A stretch of DNA of 64,000 nt from Propionivibrio dicarboxylicus (GTDB lineage Bacteria > Pseudomonadota > Gammaproteobacteria > Burkholderiales > Rhodocyclaceae): assembly GCA_945902805.1 (NCBI GenBank), contig CAMDMZ010000003.1, positions 99,035 through 163,034 of the forward strand, given 5' to 3'. A program made the position numbers and the translations under genes. This document shows positions 31,601-41,328 of this stretch, piece by piece; position 1 is the first letter of the stretch; each line of letters starts with the position of its first letter. Under the pieces are notes generated by a model, which saw only the letters and a list, made by a program, of their open reading frames with translations, ran no database searches and was not told the DNA's origin.

Positions 31601-33206
31601 CCGGACTCACCTCATCAATCTGCACCGGATCGAGAAACTGCTCGGCGTAGCGACGATAGACGCCCTGTTTAACAAACACATCGAACAAATCCGGGTCAAT
31701 ATGCCCGTTCTTCTTGAAGTTGAGCATGATGCTCATCGCCTGTGAGAGTTTCATGCCCTGCTTGTACGGTCGATCGCGGGCGGTCAGCGCCTCGAAAATA
31801 TCGGCTATCCCCATCATGCGCGCCTGCAGCGACATCTGGTCGCGGTTGAGGCCTTTCGGATAGCCTTTTCCATCCATGCGTTCATGGTGTCCGCCTGCGT
31901 ACTCGGGAACACTCTTCAGATGCGTCGGCCACGGCAGTTGTTCCAGCATCCTGATGGTCGCCACAATATGGTGATTGATGACCTCGCGCTCGCGCTGCGT
32001 CAGGGTGCCGGCGCGTATAGTCAGGTTCTCCACTTCTTCCGTCGACAGAAAATCTGTCTCGACACCCTCGACATTGCGCCACTTATGCCCCAGCCCGATG
32101 TCACGCACCCGCTGCTGGTCCTGCTCGCTCATCAACTCGCCACCGACATTGGATTTGCGCAGGAAGTCACGTTCGCTCTCCAATAGCCGGACGTGCTCAT
32201 AGTAATCCTTCCAGGCGAACGCTTCTGCTTCGGCATCTTTCTTATCGCGTAGCGCCAACTGACGTTGCAGGGCGGCAATGTGCGCGTCGCGCTTCAACAC
32301 CTCAAAGCGCGTATCGACCAAGCCGATGCGATCATAGATGGTCTGCAGCTTGGTGGCTTTATCGACCACATGCACGGGGGTCGTGACCTTGCCGCAATCG
32401 TGCAATAGGCCGGCGATCTTGAGCTCGTAACGATCTTTCTCGGTCATGTGGAACGCCGCGAGGGGGCCTTCCGCAATTTCTTCGACGGCTTCAGCCAGCA
32501 TCATGGTCAATGCTGGAACGCGCTGACAATGCCCCCCGGTATAGGGTGACTTCTCATCAATGGCCAGGTTGATCAGATTGATGAAGGCTTCAAAGAGCTC
32601 TTCGAGTTGGCTGATCAACTGTCGATTGGTGAGCGCAATGGCGGCCTGCGAGGCGAGGGACTCGGCCAGACTTTGGTCGGCTGCGGAAAACGGAACCACG
32701 GCGCCGGTCGCTCTATCCTGGGCATTCAGTAACTGGAGTACGCCGATAATTTCGTTTTCATGATTTTTCATCGGCACCGTCAGGAAAGACTGCGAACGAT
32801 AGCCAGTACGCTGGTCAAACATGCGCGTGCCGGAAAAATCGAAACCTTCTTCGGTATAGGCATCGACGATATTGACGGTTTTGTCGTGGATCGCGGTATA
32901 CGCTGCGACCATCGCATCATTGGCCTTGCCTTCGTCGTCATGGAGCGACAGATTCGGGAAGCTGATCGCTACGCCGGTGGTGCCACCCATGGCAATATTG
33001 AGCGAATCAGTGCGCAGAATCTCGAACCGCAGTGCCGTGCCATCCTCGGTCATTCGGTACAGCGTTCCACCGTCGGCGTTAGTGATTTTTTTCGCGGCAA
33101 CGAGGATGCTCTCGAGCAGACGATTGATGTCTCGCTCCTTGGAGAGCGAGGCACCGATCTGGTTCAGTTGCTCTAATCGGGCGAACAGGTCTTGAGAGAG
33201 TTCCAT
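31587..33206 (-). CDS. GAF-HD-GYP domain protein (cyclic-di-nucleotide phosphodiesterase type)
   Basis: A 539-residue cytoplasmic protein. A GAF domain occupies about residues 20-190 (with TGYRSQSFLTVPM near 135). The HD-GYP domain has HD in GLLHDCGKV near 265 and the GYP motif in ERMDGKGYPKGL near 452; these domains hydrolyse cyclic di-GMP or cGAMP. An insert of about 110 residues between HD and GYP is long and charged, with coiled-coil character. The start at 33206 follows AGGAG. It is the last gene of the signalling run and its GAF domain resembles that of the upstream ATPase gene. Confidence 0.9.
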   Translation of the reverse strand: MELSQDLFARLEQLNQIGASLSKERDINRLLESILVAAKKITNADGGTLYRMTEDGTALRFEILRTDSLNIAMGGTTGVAISFPNLSLHDDEGKANDAMVAAYTAIHDKTVNIVDAYTEEGFDFSGTRMFDQRTGYRSQSFLTVPMKNHENEIIGVLQLLNAQDRATGAVVPFSAADQSLAESLASQAAIALTNRQLISQLEELFEAFINLINLAIDEKSPYTGGHCQRVPALTMMLAEAVEEIAEGPLAAFHMTEKDRYELKIAGLLHDCGKVTTPVHVVDKATKLQTIYDRIGLVDTRFEVLKRDAHIAALQRQLALRDKKDAEAEAFAWKDYYEHVRLLESERDFLRKSNVGGELMSEQDQQRVRDIGLGHKWRNVEGVETDFLSTEEVENLTIRAGTLTQREREVINHHIVATIRMLEQLPWPTHLKSVPEYAGGHHERMDGKGYPKGLNRDQMSLQARMMGIADIFEALTARDRPYKQGMKLSQAMSIMLNFKKNGHIDPDLFDVFVKQGVYRRYAEQFLDPVQIDEVSPASLG

Positions 33207-33249
33207 ACTTAATCTCCTGCTGAGTGCCGATGTAGAACCTGCGGCCGCT

Positions 33250-35628
33250 TTATTTGATACACACGGCGCGCACTTGTTTGAGGTCGGTAATGCCCTGCAG
33301 GGCCTTTTCAAGGCCATCCATTTTCAGGGTCAGCATGCCATCCTCAAGCGCTTGCGCCACCAACTGAGCTACTCGGGCGTGTTCCTGGATCAATTTTTTC
33401 GTGGCATCCGTGCCGATCATCAGCTCATGCAAACCAACGCGTCCTTTGTAACCGCTGTTACCGCACGCGTCGCAGCCCTTGGCGCGATAAAAAACGAAGT
33501 GACCATCCTTGCCGTAATCGGCCAGCAAGCGGGCCTTGGTTTGCGCCATGGCCTTATCGTGATCATCAAGGAAGGGTTTTGTGTTGATCAGTTCGCTGCA
33601 ATACTCGACCATGAATAGGCGCGACTCGTCGGCATCCGGCACGTACTCTTCGCGGCACTTACACAGGCGCTTAGCCAGACGTTGGGCCAGAATGCCGAGC
33701 AAGGCATCCGAGAAGTTGAATGGGTCCATGCCCATATCGAGCAAGCGAATGATGGATTCGGGTGCACTATTGGTGTGTAATGTGGCGAATACGAGGTGGC
33801 CGGTCAGCGAGGCCTCGATGCCGATTCCCGTCGTTTCCGCGTCACGCATTTCGCCAACCATGATGATATCCGGGTCGGCCCGCAAGAAGGCCTTCATGAT
33901 CGTGGCGAAATCGATGACCTTCTTATTGACCTGACACTGCCGAAGTCCCTTCTGGGTAATTTCCACCGGATCTTCGGCGGTCCAGATTTTGGTGTCTTCG
34001 GTGTTCAGATATTTCAACACGGAGTGCAGCGTAGTCGTTTTACCGGAACCGGTCGGGCCGCAGACGAAGAACAAGCCATAGGGTTTGGAAATCGCCTCTT
34101 TCAATCGGGCCAGATTGCGCGGCAACACCCCCAGCTTGTCGAGTGGAATCGGCTCGCCGGCAGCCAGAATACGCATCACTACATCCTCGACGCCACCGGT
34201 CGTCGGTAGCGTAGCCACCCGCAACTCAATATCCAATGGGCCAAATTTCTTGAACTTGATCTTGCCGTCCTGGGGTTTGCGTCGCTCGGCAATATCGAGA
34301 TCACACATGATCTTGAGGCGGGCGACCATTGCGTTGCGGTAGCTGGCCGGGACTTCAATGTATTTCTTCAAGGAACCATCTTTGCGGAAACGGATCAGGA
34401 CCTTGTCTTTGCCTAGCCCGGGTTCGACGTGAATATCCGACACACCTTGCTGGAAGGCATCGATGATGATCTTATTGACCAGCTTGACCAGCTCATTTTC
34501 GGAAGCCGCCGATACGTCATCCGAATTGCCATCGTTATCAAACTCTTCTTGATCCATGTTCGACAATAAATCGCCGACATAGGAATCGTCCGCAAAGGCT
34601 TCGGAACTGCCGCCACCACCAAAAAGGAGGTCAAGCGTTTGCCGAAATTCCCTGATCGTAGTGACACCAAAGGTCAATTTACTGCGCGGGAAAATATTAT
34701 TGACGACCCGCGAACCCTTCACCTGTTCCGGGTCGAGGCACACCACGAGTATTCCGGTCGAGGTTTCTTCAACCGGTGCCCACATGTTCTGCTCGAGGTA
34801 GTCGCGTTTGAGATTCTTCAGCAAATCGATGGGCTTGATTCGGTCGCCTTTGAACGACTCATAGGGAACGGCGAAAAACTTTGAGAGGGCCGCACCGAGG
34901 GCCGCCTGCTTAAGCTGATATTCGGTCAGCAGCACCTCTTCGACATCGATATTCTTGCGCCGCGCAGTGCGGGTCGCCAGTTCGAGTTCCTGCGCTGAAA
35001 TCACTGCATCGAGGACCAAATAGTCATATTTCGATTTGACGACATGCTGTTGCTTGGTGCGCTGCGCCAGGGCAATGGCGAGCGTTTCACAAAGCCCCTT
35101 CACGCCCTCCTCGGCGACGGTCGAAAATGGCACTCCGCCCTTGTTGTTGATGATCTGGACCACGCCGACTAATTCGTCCGTCGGCCCATCAACGATCGGC
35201 GCCACCAGCATTTGCTTGGTGCGATACCCGGTGCGCTTATCCACTTCCTGCAAGAAGCGCAGCGAAGGATTGATCGCCTTCAACTCGACTTCATCGTACA
35301 CATCACGAATGTTGACCACTTTTCTCGACAAGGCGACATGGCCAGCGATACTCTGGTCAGCGATCGGCAGACGCAGATCCTTGAATGAATTCAGCCCGGT
35401 CTTGACCTTGGAGACGATCGAGGCCTTGTCTTCACCAACTGCATAAATCGTCAGGCGATCTGAGTTAAAGAGATTGCAGATGTCAGCTGAAAGCTCCAGC
35501 ATGATTTCGTCGACATTCGCCGTCGCGTGAATCTTGTTGGTCACCGTCTGCAAGTTCTTGAAGAACGCCAACCGACTGCCTACATCGCTGAGCCCGGGAT
35601 CATTTGCCGTCGTGGGTATTGCACTCAT
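33250..35628 (-). CDS. GAF-domain GspE/PilB-type secretion ATPase
   Basis: A 792-residue protein. Residues about 15-190 form a GAF domain (TGYRTKQMLVAPI). An MshEN-like N-terminal domain follows (VEEVLLTEYQLKQAALGAALS), the kind that binds cyclic di-GMP in some ATPases. The C-terminal half is a T2SSE motor with Walker [25 protein letters not shown], the Walker B region DPDIIMVGEMRD, a HLVFATLHTN box and zinc cysteines (CKC, CDACGNSGYKGR). It lacks the other pilus or type II secretion proteins beside it. The start at 35628 overlaps the upstream gene by four bases. It could drive or tune pilus extension in response to a GAF ligand; this is inference. Confidence 0.92.
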   Translation of the reverse strand: MSAIPTTANDPGLSDVGSRLAFFKNLQTVTNKIHATANVDEIMLELSADICNLFNSDRLTIYAVGEDKASIVSKVKTGLNSFKDLRLPIADQSIAGHVALSRKVVNIRDVYDEVELKAINPSLRFLQEVDKRTGYRTKQMLVAPIVDGPTDELVGVVQIINNKGGVPFSTVAEEGVKGLCETLAIALAQRTKQQHVVKSKYDYLVLDAVISAQELELATRTARRKNIDVEEVLLTEYQLKQAALGAALSKFFAVPYESFKGDRIKPIDLLKNLKRDYLEQNMWAPVEETSTGILVVCLDPEQVKGSRVVNNIFPRSKLTFGVTTIREFRQTLDLLFGGGGSSEAFADDSYVGDLLSNMDQEEFDNDGNSDDVSAASENELVKLVNKIIIDAFQQGVSDIHVEPGLGKDKVLIRFRKDGSLKKYIEVPASYRNAMVARLKIMCDLDIAERRKPQDGKIKFKKFGPLDIELRVATLPTTGGVEDVVMRILAAGEPIPLDKLGVLPRNLARLKEAISKPYGLFFVCGPTGSGKTTTLHSVLKYLNTEDTKIWTAEDPVEITQKGLRQCQVNKKVIDFATIMKAFLRADPDIIMVGEMRDAETTGIGIEASLTGHLVFATLHTNSAPESIIRLLDMGMDPFNFSDALLGILAQRLAKRLCKCREEYVPDADESRLFMVEYCSELINTKPFLDDHDKAMAQTKARLLADYGKDGHFVFYRAKGCDACGNSGYKGRVGLHELMIGTDATKKLIQEHARVAQLVAQALEDGMLTLKMDGLEKALQGITDLKQVRAVCIK

Positions 35629-36689
35629 ACTGAAATCTCCGTAACTCCGGTCATCGCGTTCAGGCCATTCTCGAGCAAAGCCGCCTGGATTCCTCGTTGC
35701 GAGAGCAAGAAAGCCGCCGCCGAACTTCGCCGTCCCGACTGGCAATAGACAATGTATTTCTTCTCCGCATCAAGGCTTGAGGCGGCCTGACGTATTTCGT
35801 TGAGCGGAATATTGATGGCACCGGGCAAGCCATCCTGGCGGAATTCAGCCGGAAAACGCACATCGATCCAGATTGCCCCCGCGAGCACTTGCTGACGCGC
35901 CTCGTTCGCCTGCAAACGATGCAACAAAGGCTCGCGCAACAAGGTAATGAAATCACTTTTGGCCAACCGCAGCAGCACGCCATCGGTCTTCATCGTCACC
36001 GTCGCGTTGCGTCGTGTATCGGCGAGCAACGCTTCTTCGCCAAACGCCTGGCCTTCTGTAAGCTCGGCCAGTTCAACCGCATCGCCGGCAACCTGCCGGG
36101 TCACTTTGCAACGTCCGCGTTCTATCAAATAGTAGTGGCTGCCTTCATCGCCCTGCTGAAGAATGACGTCCCCGCGCTTCACCGCCAGGCGGACAAAACG
36201 ATCGAGCAGCGGCGCAATACTAGCGGCCGGTAAGGATGAAAACGCGCCCTGAGTCAGATTCTGGACAGCAAACATACCCGACATTTGGTGCCAATCAGGT
36301 GCATCTTGTACCGCCGCAGGTCCGGCGAGTTGATTCCATGTCACCAGAACATCCAAGGGTTCTTCTGGAAAACCAATGAGCTCGGTATCGGTAATTGCGC
36401 GCGATGACCGCGGTCGTGCGGCTCTGCGTGAAATCGGGTCTAGGGCGTGCCCACTACCACCAACCAGGACGTTCGACGGGCCATCCACGACATCGACTTT
36501 CAACTCACCGCGTGCGAGATAAACCACGCGACCGGCCCATTCGTTGGCAGATACGGGATCACTGCCGCGGACAAACGACGCTTTAACGGACAACGGCAAC
36601 AAACCGCGCAGGCTAGCGTCGCTTAACGCGCCAATCGGCTGCAAGCGCTTCAGCAAGGGTAGATCGTGTTCGGTAGCGGTGATCGTCAT
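35625..36689 (-). CDS. Cyclic-nucleotide-binding and rhodanese domain protein
   Basis: A 354-residue protein with a degenerate N-terminal cNMP-binding-like domain (about 15-110), a complete one (about 150-265) with FGEEALLADTRRNATV as the phosphate-binding cassette including Glu and Arg, and a C-terminal rhodanese domain with the catalytic cysteine in YIVYCQSGRRSS. It would be the cAMP/cGMP receptor matching the cyclase and phosphodiesterase genes beside it; the rhodanese end suggests an output through sulphur transfer or protein binding. It overlaps both neighbours by ATGA. Confidence 0.9.
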   Translation of the reverse strand: MTITATEHDLPLLKRLQPIGALSDASLRGLLPLSVKASFVRGSDPVSANEWAGRVVYLARGELKVDVVDGPSNVLVGGSGHALDPISRRAARPRSSRAITDTELIGFPEEPLDVLVTWNQLAGPAAVQDAPDWHQMSGMFAVQNLTQGAFSSLPAASIAPLLDRFVRLAVKRGDVILQQGDEGSHYYLIERGRCKVTRQVAGDAVELAELTEGQAFGEEALLADTRRNATVTMKTDGVLLRLAKSDFITLLREPLLHRLQANEARQQVLAGAIWIDVRFPAEFRQDGLPGAINIPLNEIRQAASSLDAEKKYIVYCQSGRRSSAAAFLLSQRGIQAALLENGLNAMTGVTEISV

Positions 36690-37453
36690 AGCTCGAACAA
36701 CTGGTTGTTCTGCAACATGCGCGGACGAAACTCGCCGACGCAGTCTTCGATCTCCTGCATCGTCAGTTCGATTTGCCCAGGCTTTAGGTGCGTAATGAAC
36801 ACTTCAGCATCACGCTGCAATTGCGCCAGTTCCTCCATAAGAAGTGATGGGCAAAGGTGTTTTGACATCAAGGCGAGCTTCTTTTCGCGATCGGAAAACG
36901 CACACTCAACAATCAGATACTTGAGATTGCCGATTTGATTGACGGCCTGCCATAACTCGGGGCAGGGACCGGTATCGCCAGAGAAAACCAGACTGGTCCG
37001 GCCGGAGTCGATCTGAAACGCCACGGCCGGAACGGTATGGTCGGCGGGCAAAGGGACGATTTTTCGGCCATCAATGATGACCGCCTCGCCGACACTGATG
37101 GTTGAAAACACCATGAACGGGCTTTCGGCAGACGGAATTTCTGAGAAGTCGGGCCACGTGGCCCAGTTGAACAAATGTGCGCGCAGGATTTCCAGAGTTG
37201 CCGCCGACGCATGGACGGTCAGCGGCCGATTGCGCATCTCCCCCACCGTATCCACAATAAAAGGCAGGCACGCGGTGTGGTCAAGATGCGAATGAGTGAT
37301 AAACACGTGATCAATTTGGGAGAGCTCGGCAATTGCCAGATCACCGACGCCGGTCCCGGCATCAATCAGAATGTCGTGATCGATCAGAAACGACGTGGTA
37401 CGCAAATGACGTCCGCCGATTCCACCACTACACCCCAACACTCGGATCTTCAT
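36686..37453 (-). CDS. Class II 3',5'-cyclic-nucleotide phosphodiesterase-like (metallo-beta-lactamase fold)
   Basis: A 255-residue MBL-fold hydrolase. The metal motif HSHLDH lies near residue 58, with a further histidine in PADHTVPA, the aspartate in FSGDTGP and a final histidine in FITHLKPG. The pattern fits class II cyclic nucleotide phosphodiesterases (PDEase_II) better than RNase Z. The start at 37453 (MKIRVLGCSGG) is the conserved N-terminus; the longer frame from 37516 was rejected. It lies directly after the adenylate cyclase gene (7 bases), suggesting paired synthesis and breakdown of cAMP. Confidence 0.85.
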   Translation of the reverse strand: MKIRVLGCSGGIGGRHLRTTSFLIDHDILIDAGTGVGDLAIAELSQIDHVFITHSHLDHTACLPFIVDTVGEMRNRPLTVHASAATLEILRAHLFNWATWPDFSEIPSAESPFMVFSTISVGEAVIIDGRKIVPLPADHTVPAVAFQIDSGRTSLVFSGDTGPCPELWQAVNQIGNLKYLIVECAFSDREKKLALMSKHLCPSLLMEELAQLQRDAEVFITHLKPGQIELTMQEIEDCVGEFRPRMLQNNQLFEL

Positions 37454-37460
37454 CGCTGAC

Positions 37461-39683
37461 CTATTTGGTCTCAAAGACAGTGACACCTTCCCAGTCGCTG
37501 CCGGGAGGTTCTGCACGCAAATGCTGGATGCGCTTGGCGTACAGTTCGTAAAGATAGCGCGGATGGATTTTGGTGAGATTGGCCAGACTTAGCTCAGCCT
37601 GATCCCACGCCTGGGTACGGTAGTAGTGCAGCGCCTGATCCCAGAACTTGAGTTCGATAAGCTCATCTGCAGCCACCTTCTCGGTCTCACCCAGCGGCTC
37701 ATAAATACCGACGGGTTCCGCTTTTCCTTTGACGCGCACCCGATCCAGTTCGCGGAAAACAAAGGTCGCGGCTAACAGCGAACGTGTCTCTTCACCAACG
37801 ATGATGCCGACCCCATACTGCTTGGTAATTCCCTCCAGACGTGAGCCCAGATTCACCGCATCGCCCATCACGGTATAGGCTTTGCGCACCCGCGATCCCA
37901 TGTCACCGACCGTCATCGGGCCGGTATTGATACCGACACCAATCTTCAACGCTGGCCAGCCTTTGGCCGTCAGGGTATGGTTCAGCTTGAGTAATTCTTC
38001 CTGCATTTCCAGCGCGGTGATAACAGCGTTGCGCGCGTGCTCTTCGTCGGCGACGGGGGCACCCCAGAATGCCATGATGGCGTCGCCGATATATTTATCG
38101 AGCGTGCCACGATGCTTGCGCACAACCAGTGTCATCGCACCAAGATATTCATTCATCAGAGCAGCCAACTGATCCGGCTGCAGACTTTCGGAAATGGTCG
38201 TGAAACCGCGAATATCCGAAAACAGCACCGTCAGCTCCGCTTTGCGGCCACCCATCGAATAGCCTTCGGGATTGGCCGCCATCTCGTCGACCAACTCGGG
38301 GGGGACGTATTGGCCAAACAACTCGGTAAACAAGCGCTTGCTGCGCGATTCGACGAAATAGCCCCACGACATGTTGAGGGCAAAAAGGAGAGTCACCGCA
38401 ATTAGTGCACTGGCCAGCGCCAGATCAACATTGATCTCCTTCCAAAACACAAAATTAATGGCGAGTAGCACTAGTAGAACCGCGATCGCTACCAGGGTCG
38501 CCTTGAGTGGCGATAGTCGCGGCAACATCAGTACCATGATAATGCCGGCAAGAAGAAGCAACGCAATGTTGGTTCCATAGACATAATTTGGCTGATGCTT
38601 GATCACGTCATCCAGCATGCCGGAGATAAGATTGGCATGAACTTCGACTCCGGGAAATGCAGAATCCACCGGTGTCGAACGCAAGTCCTTCAGACCCGGG
38701 GCGGTGGTACCCACCAAGACGACGCGTCCGGCCAGTTTTTCTTGCGGAACGCGGCCATTGAGGACGTCGGTCAGCGAGTAGTAAGGAAAACTGCCTTGCG
38801 TACCGCGATAGGGAATCAGCGTAGCCAGGTTTTGGTCGACCGGAATGCGCAAAGCAGCGCCCTGCGCGTTCTTGAGATCCAGCCACTCCGTGGTGCCGTC
38901 ACCGCCGAGATCATCATAGCCGGCTTCAATCGGAGGAAATCCGAGAAGGGCACGCACCATGGCGAGCGAAAGCGATTCGTAAAACTGCCCGTCGTACTCG
39001 GCGATCATGGGAGTTCGACGAACGACGCCGTCAAACTCGATGATCGGGTTGAAATGCCCGGCTCCGGCCGCCGCGTTCTGAAACACCTCAAGATTGGCGC
39101 CGTAGGTACTCCATGTAGTGACTTTGGTAAAACCTTGGCTGAACGACCCGGCCGGAAAAGTCGGTGCTGGCAGCACGCCGGCATTCCGCCCGCCTTCAAG
39201 AGCGCTTGACATGTAGTAGCCAAGAATGACCGGGCGCCCCTTCATGGCGGCTGCAAAGCGAGCGTCATAGTCAAGCTTGGGGCGCATTTCCCGCAGCGCC
39301 GACTGGAAACCGGGAATGTTGCGAAACTCGCGTTGAGCCAATGTCTCCAGTGAGTAGAGGCCTGAGCTCCTGTCTGGCTCGGCAAAAACCACGTCAAACC
39401 CAACCAGCCGCGCACCGTAATGGGCAAACAACTTATCCATCAATGCCGCCATCTTGTCGCGGCCCCAAGGCCAGCGGCCTTGTTCGGCAAGCGATTTTTC
39501 ATCGATATCGAGGATGACAATCCGCTCATCGACGGTCTGCGGCATCGTCAACCGGACCTTGGCGTCATAGATGATCGAATCCAACTGGTTGATGAAGGGA
39601 ATCGAATACTGGCCAACGGAATGGCCAAGCAAGACCAACAGAACCATCAAACCGATGAAATAACGCTTAAGATTCCGTGTCAC
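37461..39683 (-). CDS. CHASE2-domain class III adenylate cyclase
   Basis: A 740-residue membrane-bound cyclase. One N-terminal membrane segment is followed by a periplasmic CHASE2 sensor (about 35-340, including DIDEKSLAEQGRWPW), then two or three membrane segments (about 350-420) and a class III cyclase domain from LTVLFSDIRGFTT near 488. Metal-binding aspartates, the lysine in TLDKYIGDAIMAFWG and YTVMGDAVNLGSRLE indicate an active, probably ATP-specific enzyme. The GTG at 39683 is chosen because AGGAG lies eight bases upstream; the longer frame would run into the FHA gene. It pairs with the phosphodiesterase and cNMP receptor downstream. Confidence 0.93.
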   Translation of the reverse strand: MTRNLKRYFIGLMVLLVLLGHSVGQYSIPFINQLDSIIYDAKVRLTMPQTVDERIVILDIDEKSLAEQGRWPWGRDKMAALMDKLFAHYGARLVGFDVVFAEPDRSSGLYSLETLAQREFRNIPGFQSALREMRPKLDYDARFAAAMKGRPVILGYYMSSALEGGRNAGVLPAPTFPAGSFSQGFTKVTTWSTYGANLEVFQNAAAGAGHFNPIIEFDGVVRRTPMIAEYDGQFYESLSLAMVRALLGFPPIEAGYDDLGGDGTTEWLDLKNAQGAALRIPVDQNLATLIPYRGTQGSFPYYSLTDVLNGRVPQEKLAGRVVLVGTTAPGLKDLRSTPVDSAFPGVEVHANLISGMLDDVIKHQPNYVYGTNIALLLLAGIIMVLMLPRLSPLKATLVAIAVLLVLLAINFVFWKEINVDLALASALIAVTLLFALNMSWGYFVESRSKRLFTELFGQYVPPELVDEMAANPEGYSMGGRKAELTVLFSDIRGFTTISESLQPDQLAALMNEYLGAMTLVVRKHRGTLDKYIGDAIMAFWGAPVADEEHARNAVITALEMQEELLKLNHTLTAKGWPALKIGVGINTGPMTVGDMGSRVRKAYTVMGDAVNLGSRLEGITKQYGVGIIVGEETRSLLAATFVFRELDRVRVKGKAEPVGIYEPLGETEKVAADELIELKFWDQALHYYRTQAWDQAELSLANLTKIHPRYLYELYAKRIQHLRAEPPGSDWEGVTVFETK

Positions 39684-39714
39684 CGCAGGCTCCTGGAGTG
39701 TCTCTTGGCGACCA

Positions 39715-40473
39715 TCAGTTTTTGAGGAAAAACTCCATCTTGACGCCAGCCAACTCAATGATGTCGTGATCACTCAAAGGGTGCGCTTGGGTATCAAGCG
39801 CCTTGCCGTTGACGATAGGGAGGTGGGCTCCCTCGACGTGCGTAATGAAGTAGCCGTGAGGCCGGCGGGCGATGACGGCAACCTGCACAGCAGGCTTGCC
39901 CAAGGTGGTCAAGGTCTTGGTCAATTCGAGTTCCCGCCCAGCATTCCCGCCAGAAAGAATCTGAATCACCCCGAGCGGCAGCGATGGCGCTGCCGCTGCC
40001 GCTGCGGCAGGTGCAGTCCGTTGCTGTGGTGCAGCGGGAGTTGGCATGGGTGCTGGTGCCGGAGATGGGGAAGCGGTAGCCATGGGCGCCGGCGTCGACG
40101 TCACAACCGGCTCAGCAGCGGCAGACATCGCGCCCGGACGCAGGATCATGGTCTTTTCGAAATCCGCCGGACTCGTCTGCTGCGTCACCTCATTGATGTA
40201 TTTCAGTCGATATTTTCCGAGCTCAATCGTATCGTTGTTCTGCAGAAAATGCTTCTTGATCGATTGGCCATTGACAAAGGTGCCATTCGTACTGCCCAGA
40301 TCCTCAAGAAAGGAATCGTTGAGGATGGTGATGACCACCGCGTGCTCACCCGAAATCGCCAGGTTATCAATCTGGATATCGTTGTGCGGCTTGCGTCCTA
40401 TCGTTGTCCGCTCTTTGGTCAGAACGGTTTCATTGAGCGCCAGACCATCCATGCTGAGAATTAGCTTTGCCAT
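39715..40473 (-). CDS. Protein with two FHA domains
   Basis: A 252-residue cytoplasmic protein. The first FHA domain (about 20-95) has the phosphothreonine-binding set GRKPHNDI, SGEHAVV and LGSTNGTFVNG. A proline/alanine-rich linker (about 115-160) leads to a second, more degenerate FHA-like domain (about 165-252). Such proteins read threonine phosphorylation by Hanks-type kinases, and the kinase and phosphatase genes are immediately upstream, so it is the probable effector of that branch. Confidence 0.92.
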   Translation of the reverse strand: MAKLILSMDGLALNETVLTKERTTIGRKPHNDIQIDNLAISGEHAVVITILNDSFLEDLGSTNGTFVNGQSIKKHFLQNNDTIELGKYRLKYINEVTQQTSPADFEKTMILRPGAMSAAAEPVVTSTPAPMATASPSPAPAPMPTPAAPQQRTAPAAAAAAAPSLPLGVIQILSGGNAGRELELTKTLTTLGKPAVQVAVIARRPHGYFITHVEGAHLPIVNGKALDTQAHPLSDHDIIELAGVKMEFFLKN

Positions 40474-40496
40474 CGTCGTCTTTCCTCAAGACTGCT

Positions 40497-41318
40497 TCAT
40501 TTGAACCAGGACAGAAACCGCACCCACCAGCCGCGCGGCACTGAAAAATCAGCCCGTATCTTTACCAGAATGACCGAAATGTTGTCGCGGCCACCATTGT
40601 CATTTGCCATCTGAATCAATTGTTCAGCACACAAACCGATGTTGGCGGCGAGCATCCCGACGGTCATCCCGATTTCATCATCCTCAACCATGTCGTTGAG
40701 ACCGTCGGAACACAAAAGATAAATGTCGCCAGGGACGACGGCATAGGTCTGGATCTCGGCCTCGACCGCCGGATCGACCCCCAGCGCACGCGTCACCAAA
40801 TTCTTGTTTTGCGAATGACGCGCCTGCTCTTTGGAAATCAGCCCGGCATCAATCTGCTCTTGCAGCAGCGAATGATCGCGGGTGACCTGCTGAAAATCGC
40901 CGCCACGAAGCCGGTACAGGCGTGAATCGCCGATATGTGCCACCGTCAGTCGATTGTCGAAGAACACGCCGGCAACGAGAGTCGTACCCATACCGGCATA
41001 TTGCGACTGGTTTTGCGCGGCCTCGTAGATGGCGGTATTGGACTTTGCAATCTCCTCGGCTAGCACGGTGTGCGCATGAAACCGGCCATCTGCCTCTAGC
41101 GTCTCCGGCGCCGTTTCGGTAAATCGTTTTTCGAGCGCGGTGCCGAGAATGGCTGTAGCCATTCCGCTGGCCACTTCGCCGGCGTTGTAGCCGCCCATGC
41201 CATCTGCCAGCACCACCAAGCCGAGGGCGTTGTTGGCCAACACGGCATCCTCGTTGTGCGACCGTGCCACGCCCCGATCGGTCTTGGCGACGATTTCAAG
41301 TATTGCCGAGAGGTCCAT
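40497..41318 (-). CDS. PP2C-type serine/threonine phosphatase
   Basis: A 273-residue phosphatase. PP2C motifs are visible: AKTDRGVARSHNEDAVL at the N-terminus, VVLADGMGGYNAGEVAS, VAHIGDSRLYRLR, LLCSDGLNDMV and GGRDNISVILV. The metal-binding aspartates are in place. The ATG at 41318 follows AAAGGA; a longer frame starts within the kinase gene. It should reverse the action of the kinase encoded 10 bases upstream. A hydrophobic and basic tail (RGWWVRFLSWFK) may touch the membrane. Confidence 0.94.
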   Translation of the reverse strand: MDLSAILEIVAKTDRGVARSHNEDAVLANNALGLVVLADGMGGYNAGEVASGMATAILGTALEKRFTETAPETLEADGRFHAHTVLAEEIAKSNTAIYEAAQNQSQYAGMGTTLVAGVFFDNRLTVAHIGDSRLYRLRGGDFQQVTRDHSLLQEQIDAGLISKEQARHSQNKNLVTRALGVDPAVEAEIQTYAVVPGDIYLLCSDGLNDMVEDDEIGMTVGMLAANIGLCAEQLIQMANDNGGRDNISVILVKIRADFSVPRGWWVRFLSWFK

Positions 41319-41328
41319 GCCGTTTCCT

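Noticed and set aside
31444..31650. Small plus-strand frame between the toxin gene and the HD-GYP gene
   Set aside because: It contains the REP-like repeat and overlaps the HD-GYP end, with no ribosome site or recognisable sequence.
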